A program made the translations under genes and the position numbers. A DNA stretch of 64,000 nucleotides from Paraspadella gotoi (lineage: Eukaryota; Chaetognatha). Where the stretch lies: positions 13,213,770-13,277,769 of the forward strand of contig CM119268.1 of the NCBI GenBank assembly GCA_051294375.1. The letters are read 5' to 3'. The notes beneath the pieces were generated by a model. The model did not search any database. It saw nothing but the letters and a program-made list of their open reading frames with translations, and was not told the DNA's origin. Positions 24,905-37,819 of the stretch are shown here, piece after piece (position 1 is the first letter of the stretch; the number at the start of each line of letters is the position of its first letter).

Positions 24905-25590
24905 CGCCTTAAATCTGTTAGTTCTTCACGTCACGTAATTTTCATCAAATAGTTTTTATCGTACCGAGTAACGGACATTCGTCATCTTTTTCCCTTTTCA
25001 ATTTATCAGGTTTAGAACAAAAAAGACACAAAATAAAATCTACTGAAACCGAATTTTTGTAAAAAAAATTTTTTTTCTCCTCCGGAAAAAGTCGTAATCG
25101 CGTAATGGACCGACGCACGATCGCGTCCCGAGATTAACACTCCGACAGAACCTCATCTCTTTTTTTCATCTCTCTCTCTCGCTCTCTCTATTTTTATCCT
25201 AACCTCTTCTCTCTCACTAACCTTTTCGCGGAGCAAATCTCGATCTTCAATCTTGCCCCCCTGGTCGCGCCCTTACCAACGACCCCCGCCACCTATCGCC
25301 CACCGTCGATCCAATCAATCCTACCGATTGCGCAAGCATGTAGATTTTCCATGCGTGTAAATTTTGCGCGCGCGGGCGTTTCTTCTCACGTCGCACGTTT
25401 TTCTCTAACTTTCTTCGCCTCAACACGCTTCTCTCGTTAGTCCTTTAGCGACGCGCTCACTTACAAACCTTCGCAGTTCACACTTCCGAAAGCACCGCTT
25501 CGTCGTTTTCACGCCACAAAAACCAATTGACGTAACATTTGACTTCAAGCTTTAATGTTCAACATTCATTTCCACAACTCCATTTTCTAG
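23428..25590 (+). other. Intron with GA microsatellites
   Basis: AT-rich intron-like sequence between two phase-matched exons. It contains (GA)n tracts at about 24522-24569 and 24856-24901 and a shorter one near 23935-23954. From about 25140 it turns CT-rich and GC-richer. No coding exon is supported before 25591. Confidence 0.5.
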
Positions 25591-25748
25591 TCAAGAACTC
25601 GTCAATAGTCCCGGCAGCAATCGTCTCAACCTCGCCCCTTCATCTCCGCATCCTCGTCGACGCATCAACGTCTCTGGAGAATCTCAAGCATCCGGTTTCA
25701 TCTCCCGCGGCTCCGGTCTACTTAGCATCCTCCCCCACCCCACGGGCG
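25591..25748 (+). CDS. Large disordered protein, exon 3 (short)
   Basis: A good CATTTTCTAG acceptor opens a 158-base exon encoding KNSSIVPAAIVSTSPLHLRI and more. It starts with two bases that complete the codon left by the previous exon (G|TC) and can end at GCG|GTGGCG in phase 0, which is what the next exon needs. A Gly-rich continuation past the donor is not required. The support is splice phase and composition, with no homology. Confidence 0.5.
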
Positions 25749-26848
25749 GTGGCGGTCGGTGGCGGTGGGGAGGTTGGGTGGGGCGAGACCGGGAAATGAA
25801 GGGAGAGAGAAAAATGGATCCATCCAGTTTTCTTGGTTTTCTCTTTTCCAGGAAAAAATAACAAAAGAATCATCTTCCCTTTTTTTTTTTTCCTGCATTC
25901 CTAAACCTTTTTTGACTCCCTTCTCCTGCATCTCTCGAATACCCAAACACTCGCCCATTAGGAATCTATTTTTATCGAGAACATCTTCGGGAGATAAAGA
26001 CTAAAAAGCAACAACGTCTAGTAACCTCGCTCTCACTCTTAGCCGGCGCCACCTCACCGGGGAAAACCCCCTTTCTATCTCTCAGCCTTTTTGATCGAAC
26101 GAATCGCTCCCACTGACCGCCACCCACGAGCCGACTCGCCCCCTTTCACCACCCCCTTGCGCATAACTTCGCCCCTTCTATCTCCCTCAGGAGTCGCTCC
26201 AAATTCTTTCGCCAGTTTTCGTTCTTCGTCAAAACCCTTTTCTCTTCCCTTTTGTTTTTATTTTCATTTTTCGCTTTCATCTTTCTCGGCGAAAAAAAAG
26301 CTATTTGGACGTCGAGACGCGGAGCGAACCTGGCGGGAAGTCTCATTAAGAAACACAACGAATAAAATAACTTGTGAATGAAAATCAAATTTAAAAAAAA
26401 ACGATGAAAAAAAAAATTAATAAAAGAAATTGGAATTGATAAATATTTAATGATCTCCAAGTTTTTAAATAATAAGTATAAAAAAACTTCTCTCACGGAT
26501 TTTGTCGATTACTACAATGGATCGATAGAATTCAAGCTGGGAAATGGACGATTCGATAGAAGTAAGTACGATATCCGATAGGGTGAAAAAAAGAAAGAAA
26601 AAAGACCGAAGTATTTTACTTTTAAAAAGTTTTTTGTTTTTAATATTAGGTTTTATATTTGACATTTACGACAATAATAAAAGCCTTTTTTTTTTAAATA
26701 AATTTTCAACAAAGTCGATTCACAGAAAAGAAATTATTTTACTGATTGAAAACGGATATATTATTATTAACTTTGCTCGCAATCCTTTTTTTTATTAAAT
26801 TTAATAATAATTTAAAATTTTATGTTTTCGGACAATTAAAAATCGCAG

Positions 26849-29800
26849 GAACTGTCTCCCTCCGTTCTCGGACCCTTTGTTAGACAACAGCGCCACAAAA
26901 TGCAGGATTCTTCGGAGACGAACCCGTCTTTTGTTTCTGTCGGGGCCCATGAAGTCACGGCGACGGATGACCAGCGCCCTCTACCAAGAACCATCGACTA
27001 CAGCCCTTCCTCCAGCTCCAAATCTTCGCGGCCCGCAACAGCATCGTCGACGAGACGACGGTTTTCGAGAATTCCCGGCGCCGTAGAGGACCAGAGCCTC
27101 CAGCCGTTGGAGGGCGAGGAGGACGCGCGGTCTCGACTCGGGAGTATCCGTCCAATCCAGCATGACGGCTTCTCAGTTCTCAGATACCGGTGTCCTTCAG
27201 TTCGGCCGACGTTCCTACGAATTCGAACTCCCCAGCCCTCGGACATTGGGACTCTCTTCACCGGAAGCACAGTCGAGTCCTGGTGCGGAAAGACCGGATA
27301 AAGTACCGGAAGTCGTCGTCTCACTACGTGACCTCTAGCGAGCACGAACTGACGGTACGACGCGACGACATGACGACAACGTCAAGGATTCAGCTTCCAA
27401 GACTAATCTTCCACTCGGATGACGGCGTCATCCGAGAGTCTTCAAAGTTCCAAATCCAGCTCTCCGGACCAGGTGGTGGAGGAAGCTGAAGAAATACTTG
27501 GGGACGAGAAGAAGGCTGGTGACGGACAAGGCTCCAGTCGCCGGATCGAAGCGGAGAGTCCCCCACGGACGCGTCAATCTCAGCGCCAGGCCTTGGAGGA
27601 TGGGGGCCAACCCCACAGCAGTAGAGTCTTTGTGGTTTTTGAAATGGTATCGCGCCTTGGAGAAAGAGTTGCGAAGAACGGCAACGAGGGACGAGGAGGA
27701 GAATGTGGGAAAGGTCGCTGAGGCGATGGGTCGTCTTGCGAGCGAATCGACGAAAGAAGTGGAAGTTGAAACTGACAAAATCGGGAGCGAAAACTGACAA
27801 ATTACTCGCGATGAGAAAGGAGGAAGATTTGAAAGCGAAGACGACGACGATGCAAGATGTCGAATCGTCTGAAGAAGAATATTTAAAGAAACTCCTCAAG
27901 AAAAGTTGCCTCCTGCTGATGTTGACAATTTATCTCCAGTGACAGAAAACGAAGACGCGATTCGAGCGAAGTCATCTCGGAAGACATCTGAAGATACAGA
28001 GAGTGAAAGTTCAGAAGATGAAGGTTTCGTGATTCTCAGCGAAACGATGACAAAAGAATCGGTTGAAGGCGTCTCGGCTCCCATTGCCTCGCCTGACAGC
28101 GACGATTACGCTTATAGCGACGAAGACCTGGCTGGACGTATGAATCGGGACAATTCTGAAATTTTACGAAAACGTGCTAGTGATGATTCAGAAGATGGCT
28201 CCGACTACCTCGGGAGTTACGTCTTTGTAGAAAAAGCAGAGGATTTTAGCATTTCGGATATGAGTAAAAATGTTCGCAAATTGGACGAAGAGCGGAACAG
28301 CATTTATGAGATGAAAATAGAAGAGAGTACTTCAGAAAGCGACTACAGCAACGAAGATGGCAAAGCTTCGAAATCAAATTCAGAAAGCGGACGTGAAAAG
28401 TCTCCACCAATTTTTTGTCTTTCACGATACAAACCCCGAGACGTTTTAATTGTGAAAAATATCGAAACGTCATCTGACGAATCACTCGATGAACCCTCAA
28501 TGACCTCACAGAGTGATGAAATGGAAGTGTTTGTAGCATACGAAGAATCAGACGTGAGAGAATTCGACGAAATTGACGAAATTCTATTAATTCCCGATAA
28601 AAGTTTGATCGACGACGTCGAGGTTTCGATTAAATTCGAAGAAAAGGTGGAAGAAGATCCATTGGAAGATTTCAAATTGATAACAACGGATTTGGGGCAT
28701 GAGGAACCTACTTCTGAGAATGATTCGGGCACAAAGAAACTTAAACGGCTGACAGAGATGTTAAGATTGATCGAGGATGAACTTAAGAAAGAACCAAAGA
28801 GTTTCATAGAAAAAGGTTCAAAAACTGAGTCGTCAGAGACTAAAAAAGAAAGGGTGCCACCTCATCCTTTGTCCAGGGAAACTACATTATATTTATACAA
28901 GCAGCAAAATAAAACAAACGATGAAGTAAACGCTGATCTTGCTATCCCGAATCAAATTTCTAAAGACGACAGTGTGGAGACAGAAAACTCAGGTGAAAAA
29001 GCTGTACAGTCCACATCAAAACAAAGTAGTTTTTCCGATTCTTTAACAGACTCAATTTTAAGTGAGAAACAAAAAGAAGAACAAATTGATAGTCCAAATG
29101 ATTGTTTAGATATAATTACTTCTGATGTTGAGGATGAAAGAGTGAAAAAGCCCACAGAAAAAGAATCAGAAACAGATGAAGATAAATTGAGGCAAACAGA
29201 ATTACATTCGAGGCCAAATAGTAAAACTGAAGCAGATATGTTGATGTCTGAAGACAGCCCGAGTCAGGTTGCAACACGAATACCAACATCACCCATTAAT
29301 AAAGAACCATCTTCAGTTAAGGACTTGATTTTCACATTTGAAAAACGCGTGAATGCGCCTAGTGAAACCACATTTCAACTTCCCAAGAATGAAAACATCA
29401 TCATACTCGAGGAATCAGAGGATATTAATTTATTCAGGAGTGGAAGCAACAAGAAGAAGAATGAAGAGATAGAGGAGAAAGAGGAAGTACATTCTCCTTT
29501 GATTACATACTCATTCGCAGTAATGCAGGAAGCAACTGAGGAACGGGAGAAAGATGAAGAAGAACATATTTCTTCAATGACTGATATCATTTATGAACGA
29601 GCTTCAATTAAGATTTCAGATAGCGAGAATGAATCCGAGTCGCTAGATGTAAAAACAGATGTCATTATAAAAGCAGTCAGTTACTCAAAAGGCGATACAA
29701 TGACTGACCAAAATTCGAATGTTGAATCATCAGATTCAAATGAAGACTCTGAAAAAGAGGATATTGATTTTGAAGTTGATGAATCTAGGATTCTTTATTC

Positions 29801-32076
29801 AATTCGAAAGAAAACTAAAGGTTTGTCCATTGACGATAACGAACTTTCTTCAGAAAATCTAAAAGTTTCAATTATAGAAGAGGAAGATGAGAGCCGGGAT
29901 GATAACAGTACTTCATCAGCTGAAACGAAAGTACTTCAAAAGGAGGATAAGGATATCAGCAATGATTCTTTATCAGAAACAGCGTCTCAAAAAAGTGCCA
30001 AAGATAGCATAAAATCTTCTAATGATGTGGTAAAAGGTACTCGAGATTATGAAGACAGCTCTGATCAGGATGAAAATACTACGGCTGAGCCGATTTCGGT
30101 ACAGAATGTTGGAATAACGATGGACGTCGAAGAAGAAAAGCCCTCTCTGTCTGAACCAACACGGGAAACAAATTTTCAGGTTGAAGACACGAAAGATGAC
30201 ATTGGTGAAGACAGGGTTGTGATTATAACAACTTATAAAATCAAAGATAAAGAAAATAGAGAAGATATAAGAAAAGATGGGAAAGATCCTGAAATAATAA
30301 ATGAAAACATTCCTAATACTGTCCCAGAGTGCGAAAAGGGTCAACAACTTCAAAGAACCCTTGTTCATCTACCAAACATCAGTGAAACAGTCATTGAACC
30401 ACCGTATAGCTTTCAGGACAAATTTAAAACTACTATCATCGAATATGAGAAGGTCAGAGAATCAAAAATCGTACCTGAAGTTCAGGAAAACGAAACACCA
30501 ATAGATACAGCGAAGCAGCAGACAAATTTACCAACTGTCAAAAAACTCTCCGATCTCGATCCTAATTTCATCACTAAACTGGAGAAAATGTACGAGAAGA
30601 AACCGACAAAAGAAGTGGAGGTTCCGCTCGAAAAGAACTGGGTATGGGAATCGATCGTCCACCAGGTCTCCGTCGACGATTCGTCTTCGCGAAGAGAATC
30701 CGAACGGGACGCCGATCTATCCAGTTTCGTCGACGACGACGACGACTTCGACGACTTTGACGACGAAGCATTCTCGTCGAACGTCTCGCCGAAGGTCGAG
30801 GCGGAGGACGAAGCGACGGGCGTCTTGGAGAAGGAGCTTTTGGGAATGATCGACGAGATGTTCGTTCCTGCCGAAGACAAAAGATACCAATCTAAATCTG
30901 AGGAATTGAAGATGGCGAAGGCAGCTGCGTCGCCATCGTCGGATCGTCGCGAATCGATGACAAAAGAGCAAAGCGAAGCGACTTCCCGGCGACGGAAAAA
31001 TTCGCGCCAGAAAGTAAATCTCTGATTGAAGAAAGTGAAATCGACTCAAATCTCAATCAGGAAAAGAGTCAACTTCGCTGTCAGTGATTGAAGACAAACA
31101 AAACAGCATCGATTTTCACTCGGCGCAAAATGAGCGAGATACCGACAGTCCCTGCACATCGGAGGCTGAAGCTGGGACATTAGAATCAGAAGTTCAGGAA
31201 AGTTCCGAGGAACTCGATGATAAGGACTCTTTAGAGTCAGATCATCATGAATACGACGATGCCCAAGACTCCTTGACCCCGAATCACGACGCGAATATCC
31301 GAGAAGCCATCACTACAGATAATCACGCAGCTGAAGATGTCCAAGGATCTCACTCGCCCGACTTTATGGGAAAAAAAGGAAGCTGACGACAATCAATTTG
31401 ACCAACTTCCTAACCCAGATGCCCAAGAAACCCTCCTACCGGATCTCCTTCAACAAAAAGATGCTCAAGAAAAAATCTCTTCAGAAAATCTCAATCATTC
31501 CACCGCCCGCCCAACCCCGGATCATTCAAGGAGACGATCCCCCAATACTTTTTCGTCTCATCTTATCAAAGGATCAAACCGGCCAAGGACTCAATTTATG
31601 TCCATTCGAAAGAAGTTCCCGCGCCCACTCAATCCATTGTCCTCGCCGATCGCCTGGAGGAATTGTCCCTCGTAGAGAGCGAGATCCCCCGGTATCGAAC
31701 GAAAAAATCCTCGCCTTCGCCGCCATCGCCGCCGCCCCTGCCGCCGCCTTTCGAAATGGCCGCAGACGTCGAGGATACACCGTCGCCGAAAGCGCTCGTC
31801 CACTCGCTGCTCAAATCGACTCTGGAGGACCAGAGGGCTTTCGTCGACGACGTCGACGAATTTTCGGACGATGACGACGACGTGTTTACGGACGTGAGTT
31901 GCGCCGCCGTTTCGCCGTCAGTGACGGCGTCCTCAGAGGCGCCCTCTATGGGACCAACTTCTCGTCGATCTACGTTCGATGTGGCGTCTCGATATAGCGA
32001 GGCGACGTCCTCCCGATACAGCGAAGTGACGCTGTCTCGTTACAGCGAAATGACGTCGTCGAGATACAGCGAACAG
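26849..32076 (+). CDS. Large disordered protein, giant exon with frame slips
   Basis: After AATCGCAG a coding stretch of over 5 kb begins ELSPSVLGPF. Its longest uninterrupted frame, about 27870-31025, gives over 1,000 residues dominated by Ser, Glu, Asp and Lys (e.g. SSRKTSEDTESESSEDEG). Frame slips are needed near 27.25, 27.49, 27.79, 27.88, 31.00 and 31.06 kb, then at 31371-31377 (seven A), and again about 31.5-31.65 kb. Reading is continuous across each, and at least two lie in A runs, so single-base assembly errors are the likely cause. After the last slip come a poly-Pro patch (SPSPPSPPPLPPPFE), an acidic patch and the repeat SRYSExTS. The exon can end at CAG|GCGAGT (GC donor, 32076) or at TCA|GTAGTT (32097), both in phase 0. 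The function is unknown. Confidence 0.7.
31987..32076 (+). repeat. SRYSE protein repeat (24-base units)
   Basis: Four tandem copies of SRYSE followed by a variable two- to three-residue linker (ATS, VTL, MTS, then Q). Codons differ between units, so the peptide is kept while the DNA has drifted, suggesting selection on the repeat peptide, possibly as a phosphorylation site array. Confidence 0.8.
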
Positions 32077-32191
32077 GCGAGTTTATTCTTGAAGTCAGTA
32101 GTTATTAAATATCCAAAAATAATATTTAAAACATTTTAAGAATTAAACAACATAATGATAATCGGACTTTCTTCATCACTCCGCCCTCCAG

Positions 32192-32328
32192 TCACTTCAG
32201 TCTTCCCCCTCTATCGCGCCTGCCAGTGAATCGGTGAATTTTCCTAAGGAATCCACGTCGTCGTCATTTTCGTTTCACTACAGAGAACCTCTTCTTCACG
32301 ATCTCGACGAAGCCATTGAAAGGATCAG
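32192..32328 (+). CDS. Large disordered protein, exon 5
   Basis: Acceptor CCGCCCTCCAG, then SLQSSPSIAPASESVNFPKE through to HYREPLLHDLDEAIERI, ending GATCAG|GTGAAA with two bases carried over. Phase 0 at the start fits both donor options of the previous exon. The segment LLHDLDEAIERI may form a short amphipathic helix. No known domain. Confidence 0.6.
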
Positions 32329-32771
32329 GTGAAAATCACAACCTCTCTGTAAACAAAATATCTTTATTAGTGAACCAAAAAAATTTACTCCAAATAATTT
32401 ATTTTAGTCAAAGTTTAATGCAAAAGTCAAAATATTTTTTTTATTCAATTTTTTTTTTAGTTCGTGTTGAATGGCTGAATTTTTATGACTTGAAACTGTC
32501 CAACTTCTCTCGGGCTCTGTCAAATTTCTAAATCGAAAAGCACATAAAACGCTGGGAAAAAATGACTGGTTTTTTTTGGGGGGGACGTCTGGGATTTTAT
32601 ATTAAAACTCAAGAGACATGTTTATAACTATATAACTAACTACGAATTGTTTTATAACTTAGTTTTTACATTCTACTATTTTTCAACAATTGTGCTATTC
32701 GAGTGAATTACTTACTAATAATATTAAAAAAGTTCAAAATATTTTTTTTCACTACATTTTCGACGTATTAG

Positions 32772-33126
32772 CAATCCCCGGTCTCCCGACGATCTTCTCT
32801 ATTCCACTCCGCCCTTCACCACTCCGGCGTCACCGCGAGGCACTCCGGCGTCACCGCGCGCCACACCGGTGTCTCCTCGCGGGACGGTGTCGTTTCCCGT
32901 CAAGTCGCCAACGTCGACGATCGTTTTCGATCGCTCGACGCCGACGCCGGAACAGTCGGCCTCCTCTTCCGGCTCCGCAGCGTCATCCTCCGCTTCCGCC
33001 GCCTCTTACCGTCTTCCTGCCGCCTCCGAACAAAAAACGCGCATCGACGAAATCATAGACGTTTTGCACGACTACCGAAGCCTACCTCCCGAGATGGCCG
33101 CAGTGCCTCAACCGGCGCTGCGAACG
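32772..33126 (+). CDS. Large disordered protein, exon 6
   Basis: Acceptor GACGTATTAG. The first base completes AG|C (Ser). The exon encodes NPRSPDDLLYSTPPF followed by a three-unit Pro/Ser repeat, TPASPRG TPASPRA TPVSPRG. A Ser/Ala-rich stretch follows, then a more ordered-looking segment, KTRIDEIIDVLHDYRSLPPE. It ends ACG|GTGAGT in phase 0. TPxSPR units look like proline-directed kinase sites, which is inference only. Confidence 0.65.
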
Positions 33127-34135
33127 GTGAGTGAAAGTGGGAGGTGAAAACAAAAGACGTAAGCTTTTATTCAGAAAAACTCTCAGCAATGTTAATATTA
33201 TCTAACCTTGTGTTGTATAGATGCTCCCTCTATTTCCAGAAGACAGCACTGACTTCCCCTTCCCAAATTGTATTATTAGATAAATAAAACATTTTTAAAA
33301 AAGAAAGCAATATATGTTTGAATAAATAATATAGATTAAATACTAAATCCTTCATAAAAATATCAAAATATTAAAATAGAAAAATGAAAAATAGTGAAAC
33401 AAGTAATTTGCAAATTTTCATTAAACTATATAAAAACAATTATTTTCCTCTTAAAGAGAAAAGTCTGGATATACATTCTGAGGAAAATTATTAAATAATA
33501 AATACAAAATAGATTTATTTAAATTCCTGAAAGATAATGTAATGCAGGTCGTCCCCTTTGCGAGGGAATGAAAGGTCGTAATGAACGTAATCAGGAAAAT
33601 GAGCGTTGACACAGATAACTGCCAACGAAATTCGGCGCCCGAATTTTCGGAGAAAAAATCTTTGATAAACTAGCCGAATAAATATTATTATAAGCAGCTA
33701 CAGGGTCACCTCAGTGGCTCAGCGTTTCAGTTTTTTTGTTGAAAAGGAGTTTGCGAAGCTTAATTGTTATTATATTAAAATTTTAAAAAAGACTACCATT
33801 TTTAGGGCTCCTGCCTTAATTTTTTTTCTTCCTCATGAAAAAGGACATCAATCGGGGATTTTTTAAGAAAAAGCATATAATAAAAATTACATTTAGCTTT
33901 TGGAGACGAGACGAGTTCCTACTGCTCTGGGTCACCCCGCTTTCTCCCATCACATTTTCGTTTTCATTCCGGGTTCGAGACAGCAGGTTGACAAAAAAAA
34001 AAATTTAGTATCGAGTATTCCCACAAAATTGAACGTCGAAAGGAAAAATTAAGGATGACAGAAGAGAATTTAAGACTTAACTCGATATTAAATTTTATTA
34101 CGAAGAAATAAGGAATTTTTTTTTTCTTTTCTCAG
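33127..34135 (+). other. Intron with tRNA-like promoter fragments
   Basis: AT-rich intron. Two GC-richer patches stand out: an A-box-like CCTCAGTGGCTCAGCG at about 33712-33727 and a B-box-like GGGTTCGAGAC at about 33969-33979. Their spacing is much too wide for a tRNA. They may be the remains of a tRNA-derived short element. Confidence 0.3.
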
Positions 34136-34367
34136 TCGACATTTCCGAACAGTACGTCGGCGATCGTCTCTCTCTGCGCCCCTTCCCCGTGGCGCTCTCA
34201 GCCGGCCCACTTCAAATCGGCGCCGTTTCGTCAAGTAACGTCGCCGTCGCCGAGATCTCCTTCGGCGCCGGAAATGGCGCCGTATCCACCGGATTTGGCG
34301 CCGTGGCGTGAGCGTCGCCACGCGGTCGAGTCTCATTACCCTGTCGTCATCTTCGACTACCAACGGA
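34136..34367 (+). CDS. Large disordered protein, exon 7
   Basis: Acceptor TTTTCTCAG, phase 0, encoding STFPNSTSAIVSLCAPSPWR through SPRSPSAPEMAPYPPDLAPW to VVIFDYQR, ending at A|GTAAAA with one base carried over. Pro/Ser/Ala-rich. No domain recognised. Confidence 0.6.
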
Positions 34368-35864
34368 GTAAAAGTAAAAAAAAAATATTGATTTCTTCGT
34401 TAATATACTTAAATATATTTACAATTCCTTTAAAACGTGAAAGAAATCAACAAAAAAAAATTGTAAACAATAGCTTTAATTTAAAGAAGGGATAGGCTAG
34501 ACGAATTAACGCGAATCAATCATTGCCACGCGGCTTGATGAACTTTTTTGTCTGTGTTCAAATCTCTCATTTTTTATCTCTTTCAAATTAAAGACCGTTT
34601 AAAAAAAGATTTATTTTCATATCAATTATCGTATTTTTTTCTCTATTCACGGCTCGTTAAGGGATTGACTGAAAAAGAAGCTTCTGCGACCTGATCTCTT
34701 TAAACAAAAAAAAAAGCCTCGCCAATATTTCCACGTTTTTTTTTTGTTCTTCGTAATCGAATATACTTTTCAGCAGCGAAAGGCGAACTTTTTACAGTCA
34801 ACGACGAAACATATATTTTCACAATTTATCGTTATTGAATAACTTTTGGAAGGAGGAAAACTTTAACTTAAAGTTTAAGGAAAGGTTAGCGAAGTGTGCA
34901 AATATAATTTCCGTTTCTTTTTAAAAACAACAATTAGCGTTTTGACGTTTCCAGAGTGTGTTAGCGTGAGTGTCGAAAACATTAGTTGAAAAGATAGTGT
35001 TGTCTGGGATGAACTTTAGCTGAAACGGACAAAATAGGGTTTTCGTGATTTTTTAAACCCTTTAAACCCTTTTAGTCTCCCCCTTTTCCTTTTTTTCCCC
35101 CTTTTTCCTTTCTTCTCTTAAATTGGATGAGTCATCTCTGCCTTGGGCCCTCGTTTCGAAACCAGAGACGCTCGACCGAGTTTATCCACTGATTTGTGAA
35201 AAGGCGGGGAAACCGCCGCCTTTTCTCACTTCCTTTCATTTTTTTTCACTTTATCCCCCCAATTTTTTTGGGACGGGATGAAAACCTTGCTCGAAATAAA
35301 TCTTGGATAAATCTTGAAAGAAAAAAAAAGTAAATCTTTCCCCTCGAATTTCGAAAAAAAAATTGATCAGCTTTTAAATCTGCGGTCCAACGATAAAAAT
35401 CTCAGTTTTTCTCACACTTACAATCGATCACCTTTTTCTACTTTTTTTTTCTTCAGAAACTTACGATATGCTTTGGCTTGCCAAGTTGGCGGGGCAGAGG
35501 ACAAGCTCTCCCGATTCGCGAAAGGGGCGAAGCTAAGAGAGAAACGACCTCAGAAAAACCAAAAAAATTGGAGTTAATGAAATAAATAAATTGAGAGAAG
35601 AAAAAAAAAATTAGTGTAAGTCTGACCTGAGAGGCAGGAGGACGAGGAGAAAGAGGAAAGAGGATGAAGAAGAGAAGCTTGAGAAACGAAGAGACGCTTC
35701 ACGACCGTCTCATTCTCTGTCTCACCGAGAATTTTTTAAAATCTTTTTCGGTAATTTTATCGTTCGAGAAAAAAATGTAAAACGAAATGTAAATGTTTGA
35801 CTATCATCGATCGCCCTCTAACGGCGTTCATCCAACGCTTCAATGATGGATTAAAGTCTAAAAG
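34368..35864 (+). other. Intron
   Basis: AT-rich and pyrimidine-rich, without a supported exon. A purine-rich block (AGGAGGACGAGGAGAAAGAG and onward) lies at about 35637-35700. Confidence 0.45.
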
Positions 35865-36038
35865 ATTGGACGCCGATCGAAACGATGCAGCGTCACTCGG
35901 GAACGTCTTATATGACGCACCGCAACGCGTCCCATATGACGCATAGAAATGCTTCGACGTCCCATATGATGCAGCGTAATCCAGGGTCGTCATCGTATAC
36001 GACTCAGCGTAACGGGGCAGTGTCGTCGCGGTACCGCG
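35865..36038 (+). CDS. Large disordered protein, exon 8 (Met/His/Asn repeats)
   Basis: The exon joins in phase (A|AT) and encodes NWTPIETMQRHSGTSYMTHR, then repeats of the type SHMTHRNAS and SHMMQRNPG, then SYTTQRNGAVSSRYR, ending with one base before GTAATT. The acceptor (CTAAAAG) has a poor pyrimidine tract, so the left edge is less certain than the frame. The Met/His-rich repeat is unusual; metal binding is one possibility but unsupported. Confidence 0.5.
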
Positions 36039-37819
36039 GTAATTGTCAGAATTATAGCAATTTATCAACGAGCAATCGATTTGACCCAAGTACATATTTT
36101 GTTTAAAAATTAGTTTATTAAAAGTGATATTGCGGAACGTTTAAATGAGGGGTCGAGATTAGGAGGCTTATTCTAAAATAATGTCGTAGCCGCAGGTTCT
36201 CTGTCTTTCACATAAGTGCCACGCTCTTTAGTTTTACGATTTCCTAACCATTAAACGCGAGTCTGCTTATTTTATTTGCCAACAAAACATCACTGCCTTT
36301 ACAGTAAAGCGTAGTAATTTTTTTTTTAATTTAACTTAAAATAAAAATTCTAAAGGTGAGGATGAACAACGTCGGTAGTACTAATAAATTTTTTTTAATA
36401 CATTAATGTTCATAAATTACAATTTACACGGTAAGCTATATATATATAATATTAATGATACTTACCTTATAAATTTCACATTTTATGAAATTGGTAGAAT
36501 TATATATTCATTTAATAAGCAACAGCCGGGTTGCTTGTGATGCCTCCTGTTACGGGCAGGGTGAGCCAAGGACGATCTCACTTTGTCAACGCAGAGGGAA
36601 GTCGTTAGGGCTGTGTAACGGAATGTAACGCTTGGGATGGTGCGTTCACCGAGTCAATGGGATTGGCTGAAAGATGATGGATGTGAGGTGGTGTGAATAT
36701 ACCGCCACACCATCATGCTTACAAGCTAATGATATAGCAGGACCTTGCTATCTTTTAATCAAGACACGTTTATTCCTTATGAAGATTTTTTTTCAGATTG
36801 ATTCGTAATAAAAAGAAATTACTTTAATAATTCCTTCATTAAATAATTGATCAAAAATTAAAAAACCCGATACTTTAAGCTAAAAATTATCTAGTATATT
36901 AAATATTTACAAATTCAGAAAAAGCGAAAACTTATCAAATAAAATTCCAAACTGATGTTTCATTTTATTCAACAAGTTTGATTTTGCATTCGTAAATGGT
37001 AACAACTTTACTAGCGCCGGTAAAAAAACGCTGTCATTTGTTAACCTATGAAGATTATTTTCAATATTAGATAAAAATAAAAATCCAAACTTTATTATAT
37101 ACAAATTTTATCAGAATCGATTGATATGCCTCAGCAATCGTCGATTCTTAAAGTCAGTTAAAATCTTTTTACTTCAATATTTAAAAAAAAATTAAAATAT
37201 ATTTTCCGAAATCCCCTTTTAATAAAAAGATAATTATGTACTTATGAAAATTGTAGTATAAAATTTAACTAGCTCAACTTTAATTAGAATATTCAAAAAT
37301 AAAATTTTTTTAATATTAACAGCTAGAAAATAATTTATAAAATTGTTATCCGCCATCTTAAATATTTCTTAAATATTTATATCTTATAATATTTTAGGTT
37401 ATATTTAAAAAAATTAAAACTAAGAATAATTCATTTGAATCCTAATTGAACCTAAATTTTTATATTAAAATATAATATTTATATATTTGAGGATATATTA
37501 TTAACATCTTAATATTTTTTTTAAAGTATAAATAAAAATGAATTTAAAATCATTTAAATTTAAAATGATTTTGAAAATAAAATTCGATTTTAAAAGCCAA
37601 CTTTCATATTGTCAAGGCATATCTTAACCGATAAATATAAAATTTTAACAGAAATGACTAACTTTTTTATTCAATTTTTAAATTTAATAAAACCACCATT
37701 GGTTTACAAATAACGTTTTACCGGCGCTTGTAAAATTGTCACCATGTACGTTTTAATTATTTTTAAACTCAAATTGATAGGCAAACTTTTAAAATTTAGT
37801 TCATTTCACCCCATCATAG
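36039..37819 (+). other. AT-rich intron
   Basis: Very AT-rich. The only distinct element is the dispersed repeat at 36519-36721. Confidence 0.5.
36519..36721 (+). repeat. Dispersed repeat, copy 2 (hairpin-ended)
   Basis: About 200 bases related to 14704-14963, in the same orientation. It keeps the left stem-loop GCAACAGCCGGGTTGC, the central AACGCAGAGGGAAG block and the right stem-loop, here GGTGGTGTGAATATACCGCC with one pair changed to a G-T wobble. It lacks about 75 bases found in copy 1 after the left hairpin. Confidence 0.75.
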
